This document shows, piece after piece, positions 27,570 through 37,419 of a DNA stretch of 64,000 nucleotides. The DNA lies in assembly GCF_002797815.1 (NCBI RefSeq), contig NZ_PGFJ01000001.1, positions 1,860,001-1,924,000 of the forward strand. Direction: 5' to 3'. A model generated the notes under the pieces. That model had not been told where the DNA came from, did no database searches, and saw nothing but the letters and a program-made list of their open reading frames with translations. The stretch comes from Mucilaginibacter auburnensis (GTDB taxonomy: Bacteria; Bacteroidota; Bacteroidia; Sphingobacteriales; Sphingobacteriaceae). The position numbers and the translations under genes are program-made. The first letter of the stretch is position 1. The number at the start of each line of letters is the position of its first letter.

Positions 27570-28845
27570 CCGCGCTGTTTTTTCTCCCCTCGTACTTTTT
27601 AAATATTCTTATTAAAATAAACAGGGCTATTAACACCATTCCTGCACCTATAGCGTAAGAGAAGCCAGGGAAATACCACGTGTCTTTATTGTTGGTAGAA
27701 GCATAAAATGTATAACCAAACAATAGCGGACCAATAATAACACTCAAACTTTGTACAATAGTAATGGCCCCCTGCAGTTCACCCTGCTCGTTTTTGTGAA
27801 CGCGCTCTGTAGCGAAGGCCTGTAGTGCCGGGCCGCCTATACCGCCAAGGCAATAGGGGATCATAAATACATACATCATCCAACCTTTATTGGCAAAGGC
27901 TATAAGTATCAGCCCGATAGCGTAAAAAATAAATCCGGCTATAATGTTTTTTTGCTGACCGAATTTAGGTATTGTATACCTTATTAACCCACCTTGTATG
28001 GCTGCCAGCACTACACCTATAAAAATGCCGAGTGTACCAACGCTTTTTATTGTCCACTCAAATTTTTCAAACAAATAAAATGACAAAAGGTATTCAACCG
28101 ACTTCTGTGCCGTGTAAACCAGCGTTAGTACGCTAATCAATCCGCCAAGTTCAGGGTGGCGTTTAAATATGTTTACTAAGGCGCCAACAGGGTTAGCCCT
28201 TTTCCAGTTAAAGCTGCGGCGATGTTCTGGTTTTAATGATTCGGGTAGTACAAAAAAGCCATACAATGCATTAAAAAATGCAAAACCGGCTGCCGCTAAG
28301 AACGGAAATTTAAGATTAAGGTCACCCAGATAGGCACCCAACCCGATACCGATAATTAGTCCGAAGCCTGAAGCGGCTCCCACTAATCCGAAGTTGGCAG
28401 CGCGTTTGTCACCTGTACTGATATCAGAAATGTATGCTGTAGCCGTGGCGTTGCTGGCACCAGCCACACCCGCTATAAAACGCCCTACAAACAGCCAGGC
28501 GATAGTAGGTGCGAAGGCCATAAATAAATAATCAATACTAAAGCCCAGTAAAGAGATAAGCAATACCGGCCGGCGCCCGTATTTATCGCTTAAACTACCA
28601 ATAACTGATGCAAACAGTAATTGCATGCTGGCATAAACAAAGTTGAGCCAGCCGCTGTATTTTGATGCCGTACTCACATCAATATGGCCAAGAGTTTCTA
28701 AAAGCTTGGGTAATACAGGCACAATAATGCCTAAACCCAATACATCAATAAAAATGGTTATGAAAATAAAGCCAAGCGCAGCCGACCGCTTTTTAGGTTT
28801 GTTATTGGATGTTGAATCGTGGTCGGGCGTTAGCAGTTCGGGCAT
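27538..28845 (-). CDS. MFS transporter, TetA/TCR-like
   Basis: A 435-residue transporter with twelve expected membrane helices. The MFS signature GSLSDKYGRRPVLL lies between helices 2 and 3, and DVLGLGIIVPVLPKLL in helix 1 is typical of TetA-like drug:H+ antiporters. It is a paralogue of the next gene upstream in transcription order. A TetA-like fold does not by itself imply tetracycline resistance and the substrate is unknown. Its last 32 bases overlap the end of the DUF502 gene. Confidence 0.88.
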   Translation of the reverse strand: MPELLTPDHDSTSNNKPKKRSAALGFIFITIFIDVLGLGIIVPVLPKLLETLGHIDVSTASKYSGWLNFVYASMQLLFASVIGSLSDKYGRRPVLLISLLGFSIDYLFMAFAPTIAWLFVGRFIAGVAGASNATATAYISDISTGDKRAANFGLVGAASGFGLIIGIGLGAYLGDLNLKFPFLAAAGFAFFNALYGFFVLPESLKPEHRRSFNWKRANPVGALVNIFKRHPELGGLISVLTLVYTAQKSVEYLLSFYLFEKFEWTIKSVGTLGIFIGVVLAAIQGGLIRYTIPKFGQQKNIIAGFIFYAIGLILIAFANKGWMMYVFMIPYCLGGIGGPALQAFATERVHKNEQGELQGAITIVQSLSVIIGPLLFGYTFYASTNNKDTWYFPGFSYAIGAGMVLIALFILIRIFKKYEGRKNSAVTPDHLPLPK

Positions 28846-28885
28846 AATTGTATAAAGTGCTGAAATTAAATTATACCAATAACCA

Positions 28886-30112
28886 TTAAGTTAACTTAGT
28901 GTTTCTTTTAAAACTCCTTATTGCTAAAAGAGCGCCTGTTAACATTACCAAAGAACCGATGGCGAACGGCGCCCCTGGGAAATGTAAATTGCCGGGAGTT
29001 GTAAAAACATGAAAGGCTTCTGTCATTAACAACGGTCCAAATATTGAGCTAAGGCTCATTAAACCGGTTAAGCCGCCTTGCAAGTTGCCCTGTTCATTGG
29101 CTGGTACGCGGTTACTCATGTATCCTTGTAAAGCAGGCCCGGCTATGCCACCTAAACAATAGGGCACTAAAATGGCAAACATCATCCACCCCTTAGTAGC
29201 GAAAGCGAATAGCAACAATCCTGTAGCATATAACAATAGCCCGATCCATATAGCGCGCTCTTCGCCTAACTTTGGTAATATTACTCTGATAAGTCCGCCT
29301 TGTACGGCGCCGATCATTAGGCCCACAAAACCAAGCGAGTAACCCACCCAGTCTTCGTTCCATTTAAACTGGTACATGGTATAAAAGGTCCATACGCTTT
29401 GAACAGCCTGTGCTCCAAAATACACCAGGAATAATACAACAGCTAATCCTAATACAGCATCATATTTACGCAATTGAAAAACAGAGGTAAACGGATTTAT
29501 CTTTTTCAGATCAAGCGGACGGCGGTTCTCTACAGGTAAAGATTCCGGTAACGTAAAATAACCATATATAGCATTTATAAATGCCAATATACCAGCTGCG
29601 ATAAACGGATAATGCATGTCATATTTACCCAGTATACCACCAATAACAGGGCCTACTATAAACCCCACGCCAAACGCTGCGCCCACCATGCCAAAGTTTT
29701 GGGCGCGTTTTTCTGGTTCGCTAACATCGGCAATGTAGGCAGTTGCGGTTGTAAAACTTGCACCGGTAATACCTGCCACAATACGTCCTACAAATAGCCA
29801 CGCAATAGTTGGCGCAAAAGCCGAAAAGAGGTAGTCAATACCAAACCCAACTAACGAACATAGCAGCACCGGCCTGCGGCCAAACCTGTCGCTTAAATTA
29901 CCTATTAACGGCGCGCAAGCAAACTGCATTATGGCGTAAGATGCCGTTAGCCAGCCTGCGTAGGCAGAGGCATGGCTCAGATCGCCATTAATTAGGTGAG
30001 CTATCAATTTTGGCACCACCGGAATGATAATGCCCAAACCTGTAACATCAATTAATAGCGTGGCAAAAATAAAACCTAACCCGGTTTTCTTCTGCGTTTT
30101 AGATAATTCCAT
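28886..30112 (-). CDS. MFS transporter, TetA/TCR-like (paralogue)
   Basis: A 408-residue paralogue of the neighbouring transporter. It shares the helix-1 motif DVTGLGIIIPVVPKL, the loop GNLSDRFGRRPVLL and the helix-11 region ANEQGNLQGGLTGLMSLSSI. The tandem pair (40 bases apart, same strand) looks like a local duplication. The substrate is unknown. Start is ATG. Confidence 0.88.
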   Translation of the reverse strand: MELSKTQKKTGLGFIFATLLIDVTGLGIIIPVVPKLIAHLINGDLSHASAYAGWLTASYAIMQFACAPLIGNLSDRFGRRPVLLCSLVGFGIDYLFSAFAPTIAWLFVGRIVAGITGASFTTATAYIADVSEPEKRAQNFGMVGAAFGVGFIVGPVIGGILGKYDMHYPFIAAGILAFINAIYGYFTLPESLPVENRRPLDLKKINPFTSVFQLRKYDAVLGLAVVLFLVYFGAQAVQSVWTFYTMYQFKWNEDWVGYSLGFVGLMIGAVQGGLIRVILPKLGEERAIWIGLLLYATGLLLFAFATKGWMMFAILVPYCLGGIAGPALQGYMSNRVPANEQGNLQGGLTGLMSLSSIFGPLLMTEAFHVFTTPGNLHFPGAPFAIGSLVMLTGALLAIRSFKRNTKLT

Positions 30113-30184
30113 TGGGCGCCAAAAATATTATATCCAAGCGGTTTAACGAAAAAAATAAATACAAACCTGCTGTTTTATAATAGC

Positions 30185-30892
30185 TTAGAAGTTTGGCTTC
30201 AATACATACTTGTTGTAGAAACGGAAAATGTGTTCTGTTGCTTCTTCAGCCGTATCTACCAAACGGTATAAGTTCAAGTCATCCGGATGAATGTTGTGCT
30301 CTTTCTCTAACATATTTTTGGTTACCCAATCAAACAAGCCTCCCCAGTAGTCGGTACCAACAAATACAATCGGGAAGCGGGCTATCTTGCCTGTTTGTAT
30401 CAGCGTCATGGCTTCAAAAGCTTCATCCATAGTGCCAAAACCGCCGGGCAGTACAATAAATCCCTGCGAGTACTTCATGAACATTACTTTGCGCACAAAG
30501 AAGTAATCAAACTCTAACAGCTTATCGCGGTCAATATATTTATTATGAAATTGCTCAAAAGGTAGTTCTATATTTAAACCTACTGATTTACCACCGGCCT
30601 CGTAAGCGCCTTTATTTGCAGCTTCCATAATACCGGGCCCGCCGCCCGATATAACACCGTAACCGCGTTCGGTTAGCATACGTGCTATATCTTCGGCCAT
30701 TTGATAATAAGGATGATCTGTTTTTGTACGTGCCGAACCAAATATGGAAACACATGGGCCAATTTTAGCCAGCTTTTCAAACCCATCTACAAACTCAGCC
30801 ATTATTTTAAATATCTGCCACGAGTCGCTAACCTTTATTTCCTGCCAGTTTTTGTTATCAAATGCTCTTCTTAATTTTTCTTCTCCTGTCAT
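30185..30892 (-). CDS. LOG-family protein (TIGR00730; cytokinin-activating phosphoribohydrolase-like)
   Basis: A 235-residue Rossmann-fold protein with the family motifs GSARTKTDHP, ISGGGPGIMEAANKGA and the signature PGGFGTMDE. Members cleave nucleoside 5'-monophosphates to a base and ribose phosphate. In bacteria the role is usually nucleotide salvage and only sometimes cytokinin activation. Start is ATG, and the gene lies 57 bases downstream of the solute symporter gene on the same strand. Confidence 0.88.
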   Translation of the reverse strand: MTGEEKLRRAFDNKNWQEIKVSDSWQIFKIMAEFVDGFEKLAKIGPCVSIFGSARTKTDHPYYQMAEDIARMLTERGYGVISGGGPGIMEAANKGAYEAGGKSVGLNIELPFEQFHNKYIDRDKLLEFDYFFVRKVMFMKYSQGFIVLPGGFGTMDEAFEAMTLIQTGKIARFPIVFVGTDYWGGLFDWVTKNMLEKEHNIHPDDLNLYRLVDTAEEATEHIFRFYNKYVLKPNF

Positions 30893-30949
30893 AGCTCTCT
30901 TTAACCTTAATTGTTGTGTGTCTGTTTCAAAAATATTAATGGCGAAATT

Positions 30950-32428
30950 TTACGCCGCAATAAACTGCTTTTTTTGTGAGGTAAGCAGTAACCCAATAAA
31001 CGTAATAATGCCGTTAACCAATATCAACTCGTTGTCAAAAGTATAACCGAATAATTCCGTTGAATGCGAGCTGAGGTAATAACAAATACCCGGCGATATT
31101 AAACAGATAAACGGCACCAATTTATCTCTAACCTGCCTGTTCTTCATAAACAACCCGAACGAGTATAAGCCTAACAATGGCCCGTACGTGTATGATGCCA
31201 CTTTGAATATGGCGCTTACTACAGCATCGTTATTTATCGAATTAAAAATAACTATAGTTAACAACAGTAGCACGGAAAAGCCGATGTGCACATAGTGCCG
31301 CGTGGCAACGTTGGCTTTGCTGTTAACATCTTTTCCTTTGTTAAAATTTAAAAAGTCAACACAAAACGAGGTGGTTAACGCGGTAAGTGCCGAATCGGTA
31401 GTGGCAAAGGTAGCAGCGGTTAGCCCCAACATAAAAACTATAGCGGGTATCACTCCTAAATACTTTAAGGCGATGGTAGGGTAGAGGTAATCGGTTTTTT
31501 CAACCGTAACGCCGTATTTTGTTGCGTACATATACAACATGGCGCCTACACATAAAAAGAAAATGTTGATCACTACGAAGACCCCGGTGAAGCTAAACAT
31601 GTTTTTTTGCGCTTCGCGGATGTTTTTAAGACTGAGATTTTTCTGCATCAGGTCCTGATCAAGGCCCGTCATGCCTATGGTGATAAACATGCCGCCAATA
31701 AATTGTTTGCCGAAATGAAAGTGACTGGTGAGGAAATTATCAAAGAAAAACACTTTAGAGTAGCTGCTGTTCTTTACTGCTTCGGCAGCTTCAAAAACGC
31801 TCATATCCAAACTTCGGCAGATGAAGTAAATGGACAAAAATACTGATGATACCAGGAACAGCGTTTGCAAACTATCGGTTATAATAATGGTTTTTAAGCC
31901 GCCTTTAAAGGTGTAACCCCATATCAGCAGCAAACAAATTATCACTGTTGCGAAAAACGGAATGCCGTAACTATCGAATATAAATCGCTGTAAAACAATA
32001 ACCACTAAATAGAGCCTAAATGCTGAACCAATTGTGCGACTGATCAGGAATATGCCCGCAGCGGTTTTATAACTCCAGGTGCCCAGTGCATGTTCAATGT
32101 AGCTGTAAATTGATGTCAGCTTCATGCGGTAATACAAGGGCAGTAATACCGTTGCTACTATGATGAACCCCGCCGCGTTACCCAAAATGAACTGAAAATA
32201 AGCAAACTGGTCACCGCTTGGCGCGCCAACTTTACCCGGTACAGATATGAACGTTACACCGCTTAAGGCAGTGCCTATCATACCGAAAGCTACCAGATAC
32301 CATTTAGAGTTTCGGTTGGCAACAAAAAAGGTGTCGTTATCTGCTGATTTACGGGAGGTGAGCCATGAAATGAGTAACAACACTAAAAAGTAGCCTATAA
32401 TGAACGATAAAAGTATGCCGGATGTCAT
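30950..32428 (-). CDS. Sodium:solute symporter family protein
   Basis: A 492-residue membrane protein with about thirteen helices in the SSS pattern. The N-terminal segment [34 protein letters not shown] and the helix-6 region [20 protein letters not shown] are diagnostic. It imports a small solute with Na+; the solute cannot be read from sequence. Start is ATG. Confidence 0.87.
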   Translation of the reverse strand: MTSGILLSFIIGYFLVLLLISWLTSRKSADNDTFFVANRNSKWYLVAFGMIGTALSGVTFISVPGKVGAPSGDQFAYFQFILGNAAGFIIVATVLLPLYYRMKLTSIYSYIEHALGTWSYKTAAGIFLISRTIGSAFRLYLVVIVLQRFIFDSYGIPFFATVIICLLLIWGYTFKGGLKTIIITDSLQTLFLVSSVFLSIYFICRSLDMSVFEAAEAVKNSSYSKVFFFDNFLTSHFHFGKQFIGGMFITIGMTGLDQDLMQKNLSLKNIREAQKNMFSFTGVFVVINIFFLCVGAMLYMYATKYGVTVEKTDYLYPTIALKYLGVIPAIVFMLGLTAATFATTDSALTALTTSFCVDFLNFNKGKDVNSKANVATRHYVHIGFSVLLLLTIVIFNSINNDAVVSAIFKVASYTYGPLLGLYSFGLFMKNRQVRDKLVPFICLISPGICYYLSSHSTELFGYTFDNELILVNGIITFIGLLLTSQKKQFIAA

Positions 32429-32457
32429 GATTTATTTGTAGGTATTTTTAACCCAAG

Positions 32458-32540
32458 CGTCATTGCGAGGTACGAAGCAATCTCTGAAAAGGGCATTCCG
32501 GCCTGCAAAGTTTGGGATTGCTTCGTACCTCGCAATGACG
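32458..32540. repeat. REP-like element with perfect 25-bp inverted arms
   Basis: Arms at 32458-32482 and 32516-32540 are perfectly complementary around a 33-base spacer. The arm (core TTGCGAGGTACGAAGCAA) recurs at 41895-41918. It lies between the divergent symporter and recR genes, as expected for a dispersed extragenic palindrome. Confidence 0.8.
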
Positions 32541-32593
32541 GTTTGTGTTTGCGAACTGTAAGCGATTTACCTAATATTTCTTACTTTCGCAAC

Positions 32594-33211
32594 ATGAATT
32601 TCTCCTCCAAACTTTTGGAAAATGCAGTAGCCGAGTTCTCGAAATTGCCGGGCGTGGGCCAAAAAACCGCCTTGCGTTTAGTGCTGCATCTGCTTAACCA
32701 AAATAAGCAGGAGGTTGAACAATTCAGTGGCGCTATAACTAAACTCCGCAACGAGATACAGTTTTGTGCTACCTGTCATAACATATCAGATACCGCTATT
32801 TGCGAGATATGTTCATCCCCCAAACGCGATGCGGGTGTAATATGTGTAGTGGAAGATACCCGCGACGTGATGGCCATTGAAAATACCAGTCAGTTTAACG
32901 GATTGTACCATGTATTAGGCGGTTTGATATCGCCAATGGATGGCGTAGGTCCAACCGATCTTCAGGTGGATTCGCTGGTGGAACGCCTTAAAGATGGAGA
33001 GGTGAAAGAGGTGATATTCGCCCTGAGCGCTACCATGGAAGGTGACACCACTATATTCTATCTGAACAAAAAATTAAAACCCTTTAACATCACCATTTCA
33101 ACTATAGCCCGTGGCATAGCTTTTGGAGGAGAGTTGGAGTACGTAGACGAGATCACCTTAGGCAGATCTATCGTAACGCGTGTTCCTTACGAGAACTCTT
33201 TAACCAAGTAA
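32594..33211 (+). CDS. recR: Recombination mediator protein RecR
   Basis: A 205-residue protein: helix-hairpin-helix ([17 protein letters not shown]), zinc finger [16 protein letters not shown] and Toprim domain [14 protein letters not shown]. RecR with RecO loads RecA on gapped DNA. The ATG at 32594 gives the usual RecR length; the frame is open further upstream, but that would add a non-family extension overlapping the REP-like element. A promoter-like TACTTTCG (32582-32589) ends 4 bases before the ATG. Confidence 0.95.
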   Translation: MNFSSKLLENAVAEFSKLPGVGQKTALRLVLHLLNQNKQEVEQFSGAITKLRNEIQFCATCHNISDTAICEICSSPKRDAGVICVVEDTRDVMAIENTSQFNGLYHVLGGLISPMDGVGPTDLQVDSLVERLKDGEVKEVIFALSATMEGDTTIFYLNKKLKPFNITISTIARGIAFGGELEYVDEITLGRSIVTRVPYENSLTK

Positions 33212-33212
33212 T

Positions 33213-34046
33213 ATGAAGCTATCAGTTGTTGTTGTAAATCATAACAGATGTGATCTGTTGAAACTTACGCTTAATTCGGTTATCAAATCGCTAAATGATA
33301 TTGATAATGAAGTTATTATAGTAGATAATGCTTCAACAGATGATAGTGTGATCATGCTTGAAACGCAATACCCGCAGTTCCGTACAATAACAAATCAAGC
33401 TAACGAGGGAATGGCTAGGGCTGCAAACCGTGGTATACAGGCTTCAAGAGGCGAGTATGTTTTAATAGTCAACCCTGATGTTATTTTAGGAAAAGAGACC
33501 TTAGAAAAGGTCACTGCCTACCTGAATGAACACAAGGATGTTAGCGGCCTGGGTGTACGTATGTTAGGACCGCAAGGAACATTTTTACAAGAGTCAAACA
33601 GAGGACTTACCAAGCCCTGGGTGAGCTTTTTTAAGCTTACCGGTTTGGCAAAACATTTTCCAAAATCGCGTTTAACCAATCGTAATCATAAGGAGTGGGT
33701 GCAGGAGTTTCAAACTTCAGAAATTGATATTTTGAATGGCGCATTCATGTTAGTACGCCGTTCTGTTTTTAATGAGATAGGTGGCTTTGACGAACGTTTT
33801 CTTCAATATGGTTATGATATTGATTTCTCCTACCGTATGCGCTTAGCCGGTTTTAAGAATTTTTACTACCCGAAAACCTACGTCATTAACTTGAAAAGTT
33901 CGCACGCACCAAAATTTAGCTGGACTTTCATAAAGCAATTTTATGGTGCTATGTTTATCTTCGCTTCCAAGTACCTGTTTAAACTGCCTGAAATAAAAGT
34001 ACCGGGCATACAGCTGTACCCGGCGCAATATGAAGTTGAAAGATAA
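33213..34046 (+). CDS. Glycosyltransferase family 2
   Basis: A 277-residue GT-A fold protein. LSVVVVNHNRCDLLKLTL opens the nucleotide-sugar domain, VIIVDNASTDDSV gives the first acidic motif and VLIVNPDVIL the DxD-like site. GGFDERFLQYGYDIDFSYRM resembles rhamnosyltransferase-like GT2 enzymes. It likely adds a sugar to a surface glycan, with donor and acceptor unknown. It starts one base after recR and overlaps the next gene by 17 bases, so it is probably co-transcribed. Confidence 0.88.
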   Translation: MKLSVVVVNHNRCDLLKLTLNSVIKSLNDIDNEVIIVDNASTDDSVIMLETQYPQFRTITNQANEGMARAANRGIQASRGEYVLIVNPDVILGKETLEKVTAYLNEHKDVSGLGVRMLGPQGTFLQESNRGLTKPWVSFFKLTGLAKHFPKSRLTNRNHKEWVQEFQTSEIDILNGAFMLVRRSVFNEIGGFDERFLQYGYDIDFSYRMRLAGFKNFYYPKTYVINLKSSHAPKFSWTFIKQFYGAMFIFASKYLFKLPEIKVPGIQLYPAQYEVER

Positions 34047-34845
34047 AACGGTAATTATTACAGGTGCCTCATCGGGCATTGGAAAAGCATTAGCTACAGA
34101 ATTTGCCAAACGCGGCGCTAATTTAGTTTTAGGAGCGAGGCAATACGTTACACTTTGCGAAATAGCACAATCTCTTGAAAAACAATATAATATTAAAGCC
34201 GTAGCTGTACAGTGCGATGTTGTGAATGAAAGCGACTGCGAGCAACTTGTAAAGCAAACCGTCCTAACTTTCGGAAAAATAGATGTATTGGTTAATAATG
34301 CCGGTATCTCTATGCGTGCATTGTTTAATGATGCCGATGTGCAGGTGCTCAAATCGTTAATGGATGTTAACTTTTGGGGGATGGTGTACTGCACCAAATA
34401 TGCCATGCCAGAACTTTTAAAAACCAAAGGCACCGTCGTAGGTGTATCGTCCATTGCCGGCTACAAGGGTTTGCCTGGTCGTACTGGTTACTCGGCTTCT
34501 AAATTTGCTATGAATGGTTTTTTGGATGCACTGCGCGTAGAGAACCTAAAAACCGGTGTAAATGTACTTACGGCTTGTCCGGGTTTTACGGCATCCAATA
34601 TACGTAACACCGCATTAAACAAAGACGGTATTCAACAGGGCGAAAGCATGCTGCAAGAAGAAAAAATGATGACCGCAGAACAGGTAGCCACTATAATTGT
34701 GGATGGCGTTGAAAACCGTGCTCGCACTCTCATCATGACCGGGCAGGGAAAACTTACCGTGTTGTTAAGTAAACTAATTCCCGGTGTACTGGATAAATTG
34801 GTTTATAACGTATTTGCTAAAGAGAAAGACCCGCTGTTAAAATAA
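34030..34845 (+). CDS. Short-chain dehydrogenase/reductase
   Basis: A 271-residue classical SDR with cofactor motif TGASSGIG at 10-17, NNAG (VLVNNAGISM), catalytic SSIAGYKGLPGRTGYSASK with Tyr and Lys, and a C-terminal extension seen in the DHRS7-like subgroup. It is an NAD(P)-dependent oxidoreductase of unknown substrate. It overlaps the end of the glycosyltransferase by 17 bases and the convergent kinase gene by 9 bases. Confidence 0.9.
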   Translation: MKLKDKTVIITGASSGIGKALATEFAKRGANLVLGARQYVTLCEIAQSLEKQYNIKAVAVQCDVVNESDCEQLVKQTVLTFGKIDVLVNNAGISMRALFNDADVQVLKSLMDVNFWGMVYCTKYAMPELLKTKGTVVGVSSIAGYKGLPGRTGYSASKFAMNGFLDALRVENLKTGVNVLTACPGFTASNIRNTALNKDGIQQGESMLQEEKMMTAEQVATIIVDGVENRARTLIMTGQGKLTVLLSKLIPGVLDKLVYNVFAKEKDPLLK

Positions 34846-36975
34846 CGTTTGAGCTTGCTTACTGCCCGGCAGCGTTATAGTAAAGGTAGTACCAATACCC
34901 AATTTGGTTTGTAAGGTCAAACTACCGTTATTTTGAGCTATCATATCCCTGCAAAGTATTAAACCCAGTCGGTTGCCTTTTTCGCCCTGATCAGTTAAGC
35001 TAACTGCATGTTCCAGACTAAATAATTTTTCAACCTCCGCTTCGTTTATGCCAGGGCCGGTGTCTTTAATTGTAATAACGGCATCATTCCCGTCAATTTT
35101 TGAAGCTATCTCAATCTTATCGCCGGTACTGCAAAATTTAACACTGTTTGACAGCAGGTTCCTGATCACTAAACGGATCATGTTAGGGTCGGCATATACA
35201 ATTACGGGATGCTTTACCTTGTTATTTACTTTAAGTCCTTTAAACTCAATTTTGGTTTGGAAAAGGTGCAGATTATCCGTGATGGTGTCTTTTACATCAA
35301 AATCTTCGGCTCTAACCACTATACCCTCCAGTTGACTCTTTGACCACTCTAACAAATTATCAAGGAATGCACCCGTTGTTAGTATAGTATCTTCCAACCG
35401 GCCAAGCAGCGCGCGCAACTCATCCTCTTTGATATCTCCTTCGCGGTATATTTTGAACAATGTATGCAGGGTGTTGAGCGGCCCACGCAGATCATGAGAT
35501 ATAATAGAGAAGAATTTATTTTTTACGGAGTTGAGGCGTTCCAATTCGGCATTCTGACTAGTGGTAAGCTCCATTTGGGCGTTGATCTCTTCATTAAGCA
35601 ACTCCAGCTCTTTGTTAATGTGAGCTATTTCTTCCTTTTGTTGAATGAGCTGCTTATTTACAATTTGCTTTTCCTTATTGCGCTTGTAAAGTACCACAAC
35701 AGCAAGCGTTACAAAGGCTAATGTTGCTATAATAATAACCAATATGTTATTATACTGCTGTAATTTAGTTAGATAGCCCGTGTTTTCTGATTTTATAGTT
35801 CTGTTATTATCGGCAAGGGCCGTGTTCTCTTGTTTAACCCTTTTAAACTCAACAACAGTAATATCCTTTACCAGCTTTTCATTTCGTAAGCTATCTATTA
35901 TATCAACATATTCTGATTGATACGCAAATGCTTTATTTATATCTTTTTTCTGTTTATAAACCTTGATCAGTTCGTGTAGCATTAATGAAATGCCATTTTT
36001 GGTTTTTATTTCGCGACAAATTTTCAAGCCTTTAAGGGCATTATACTCCGCCTTTACATAATCTCCCGTCGCCCTGTAAACTTGTGAAAGAGCCAGCATA
36101 ACTGCTGCCTGCTGATAGGTATCCTGAAGGGTTACCATTGCGGTTAGTGCACTGTCTAAATTAGCTATGGCTAAATCATACTCTTTTAAATGTAAATAGG
36201 CCAAACCTTTGGCACGCTGTACCAAACCTACACCATTAACATCATTAAGCTTTTTACGTATTGTTAAACTTTTATCCAGGTAGGTTAGTGCAAGTTCATT
36301 CTTGTTTAAGTCCTGGTAACAATTGCCTAAATTATAAAGTGCGTAGGCAATACCTCGTTCATCTTTGTCGGCCGTATAGGTTTTAAGGCATTCGTCAAAG
36401 TAAGTTTTTGCTAAAGCGGGTTGCCCACGGTCAAAGTACAACGAGCCGATGTTGGTATAGCATTGATTTATACCAGGCAGGTATTTTATTTTTTTGAATA
36501 TATTAAGCGCAACAAAGTAACAGCTTATAGCTTCTTTTGCATTATCCAGTTTGTCATTTGCAAAGCCCATGTTGGTTTGGCTTTTACCCATAACCATTTC
36601 ATAGTTTATTTTAGCGGCTGTGCTGTAGGCTTTTTGAAAGTACATAATACCGCTATCAAGCTTACCCTGTATTCCGTATGCGGTACCAATGCTCAAGTAT
36701 GCATCAGCAATTGATCTTTGGTCGTGAAGTTTACCCGCCAGCTGTGCCGCTAATTTTGCATATTTTAATCTTTGATTTAGGTCAACCTGTGTATAAGCTG
36801 AGGCAATTTCTTTTAAAAGGACGATGCGGGATGTGTCTTGTTTGGTTTTGTTAAGCGCAGTTTTTAAACTGTCAATCTGTTTGTTTTGTGCAAAGCAGGG
36901 TAATGCCAATAAAAGCAATAGCCAATGCAAGCTATGCTTTATAGCGTTTTGGGGATTCGCGAGAAAGTTGGTCAT
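34837..36975 (-). CDS. Tetratricopeptide-repeat sensor histidine kinase
   Basis: About 712 residues from ATG at 36975. Signal peptide (WLLLLLALPCFAQ), six or seven TPR repeats in the periplasm (e.g. AYLSIGTAYGIQGKLDSGI; GIAYALYNLGNCYQDLNKNE), one membrane segment (NILVIIIATLAFVTLAVVVLY) and a coiled coil follow. Then come the HisKA domain with phospho-acceptor in FSIISHDLRGPLNTLH and HATPase_c (NLLSNSVKFC; DTGPGINEAEV; GLILCRDM). No partner response regulator lies beside it. An upstream in-frame TTG was rejected because it adds nothing before the signal peptide. Confidence 0.9.
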   Translation of the reverse strand: MTNFLANPQNAIKHSLHWLLLLLALPCFAQNKQIDSLKTALNKTKQDTSRIVLLKEIASAYTQVDLNQRLKYAKLAAQLAGKLHDQRSIADAYLSIGTAYGIQGKLDSGIMYFQKAYSTAAKINYEMVMGKSQTNMGFANDKLDNAKEAISCYFVALNIFKKIKYLPGINQCYTNIGSLYFDRGQPALAKTYFDECLKTYTADKDERGIAYALYNLGNCYQDLNKNELALTYLDKSLTIRKKLNDVNGVGLVQRAKGLAYLHLKEYDLAIANLDSALTAMVTLQDTYQQAAVMLALSQVYRATGDYVKAEYNALKGLKICREIKTKNGISLMLHELIKVYKQKKDINKAFAYQSEYVDIIDSLRNEKLVKDITVVEFKRVKQENTALADNNRTIKSENTGYLTKLQQYNNILVIIIATLAFVTLAVVVLYKRNKEKQIVNKQLIQQKEEIAHINKELELLNEEINAQMELTTSQNAELERLNSVKNKFFSIISHDLRGPLNTLHTLFKIYREGDIKEDELRALLGRLEDTILTTGAFLDNLLEWSKSQLEGIVVRAEDFDVKDTITDNLHLFQTKIEFKGLKVNNKVKHPVIVYADPNMIRLVIRNLLSNSVKFCSTGDKIEIASKIDGNDAVITIKDTGPGINEAEVEKLFSLEHAVSLTDQGEKGNRLGLILCRDMIAQNNGSLTLQTKLGIGTTFTITLPGSKQAQTLF

Positions 36976-37060
36976 CAATAGTGGCGGCAACCGGAAAAAT
37001 ATTTTCGTTTACCGATAGCTAATATAATGATAACCTACTATTCGCCAAATAAAAGACGCT

Positions 37061-37384
37061 TTATTTGCCTGATTGCTGGTATTTGTAATGCAGGCGTTTT
37101 AGTGTTTCTTCGGATGCTTCATCTGCTGAAGCGCCGTAGCCATCTACCAATATACCTTTAACGCCCGATGGTGATGCCAATGCATAAACAGTTGCTTCAT
37201 CAGCAGGATCGGTTTGGCCTTCGTACCTGTACACATCAACTATCTCAAATTCATCAGCAGTATAAGCCTGCTCGCCAACCATCAATTGGTTTTGCTTTAG
37301 GTTGAAATCGCAGCTGAAACCTTGTTTGCGGAGTTGTTCAATAGCATCAGATACGGTAGCGTAGTGAAATTTTTGTCTTTCCAT
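37061..37384 (-). CDS. Small conserved-looking cytoplasmic protein, 107 residues
   Basis: A 107-residue soluble acidic protein from ATG with two apparent halves: SDAIEQLRKQGFSCDFNLKQ (helix-strand) and DEFEIVDVYRYEGQTDPADE followed by a C-terminal helix. It has no signal peptide or membrane segment. No function is recognised. It lies 35 bases downstream of prmC on the same strand, so it could be the second gene of that transcript. Confidence 0.75.
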   Translation of the reverse strand: MERQKFHYATVSDAIEQLRKQGFSCDFNLKQNQLMVGEQAYTADEFEIVDVYRYEGQTDPADEATVYALASPSGVKGILVDGYGASADEASEETLKRLHYKYQQSGK

Positions 37385-37419
37385 GGTAGTAAGTTGGGAT
37401 GTATAAAGCTACAAAAATA

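Noticed and set aside
27538-30112. Tandem MFS transporters as tetracycline resistance genes
   Set aside because: The TetA-like signature is shared by many unrelated exporters; nothing in the sequence identifies tetracycline as substrate.
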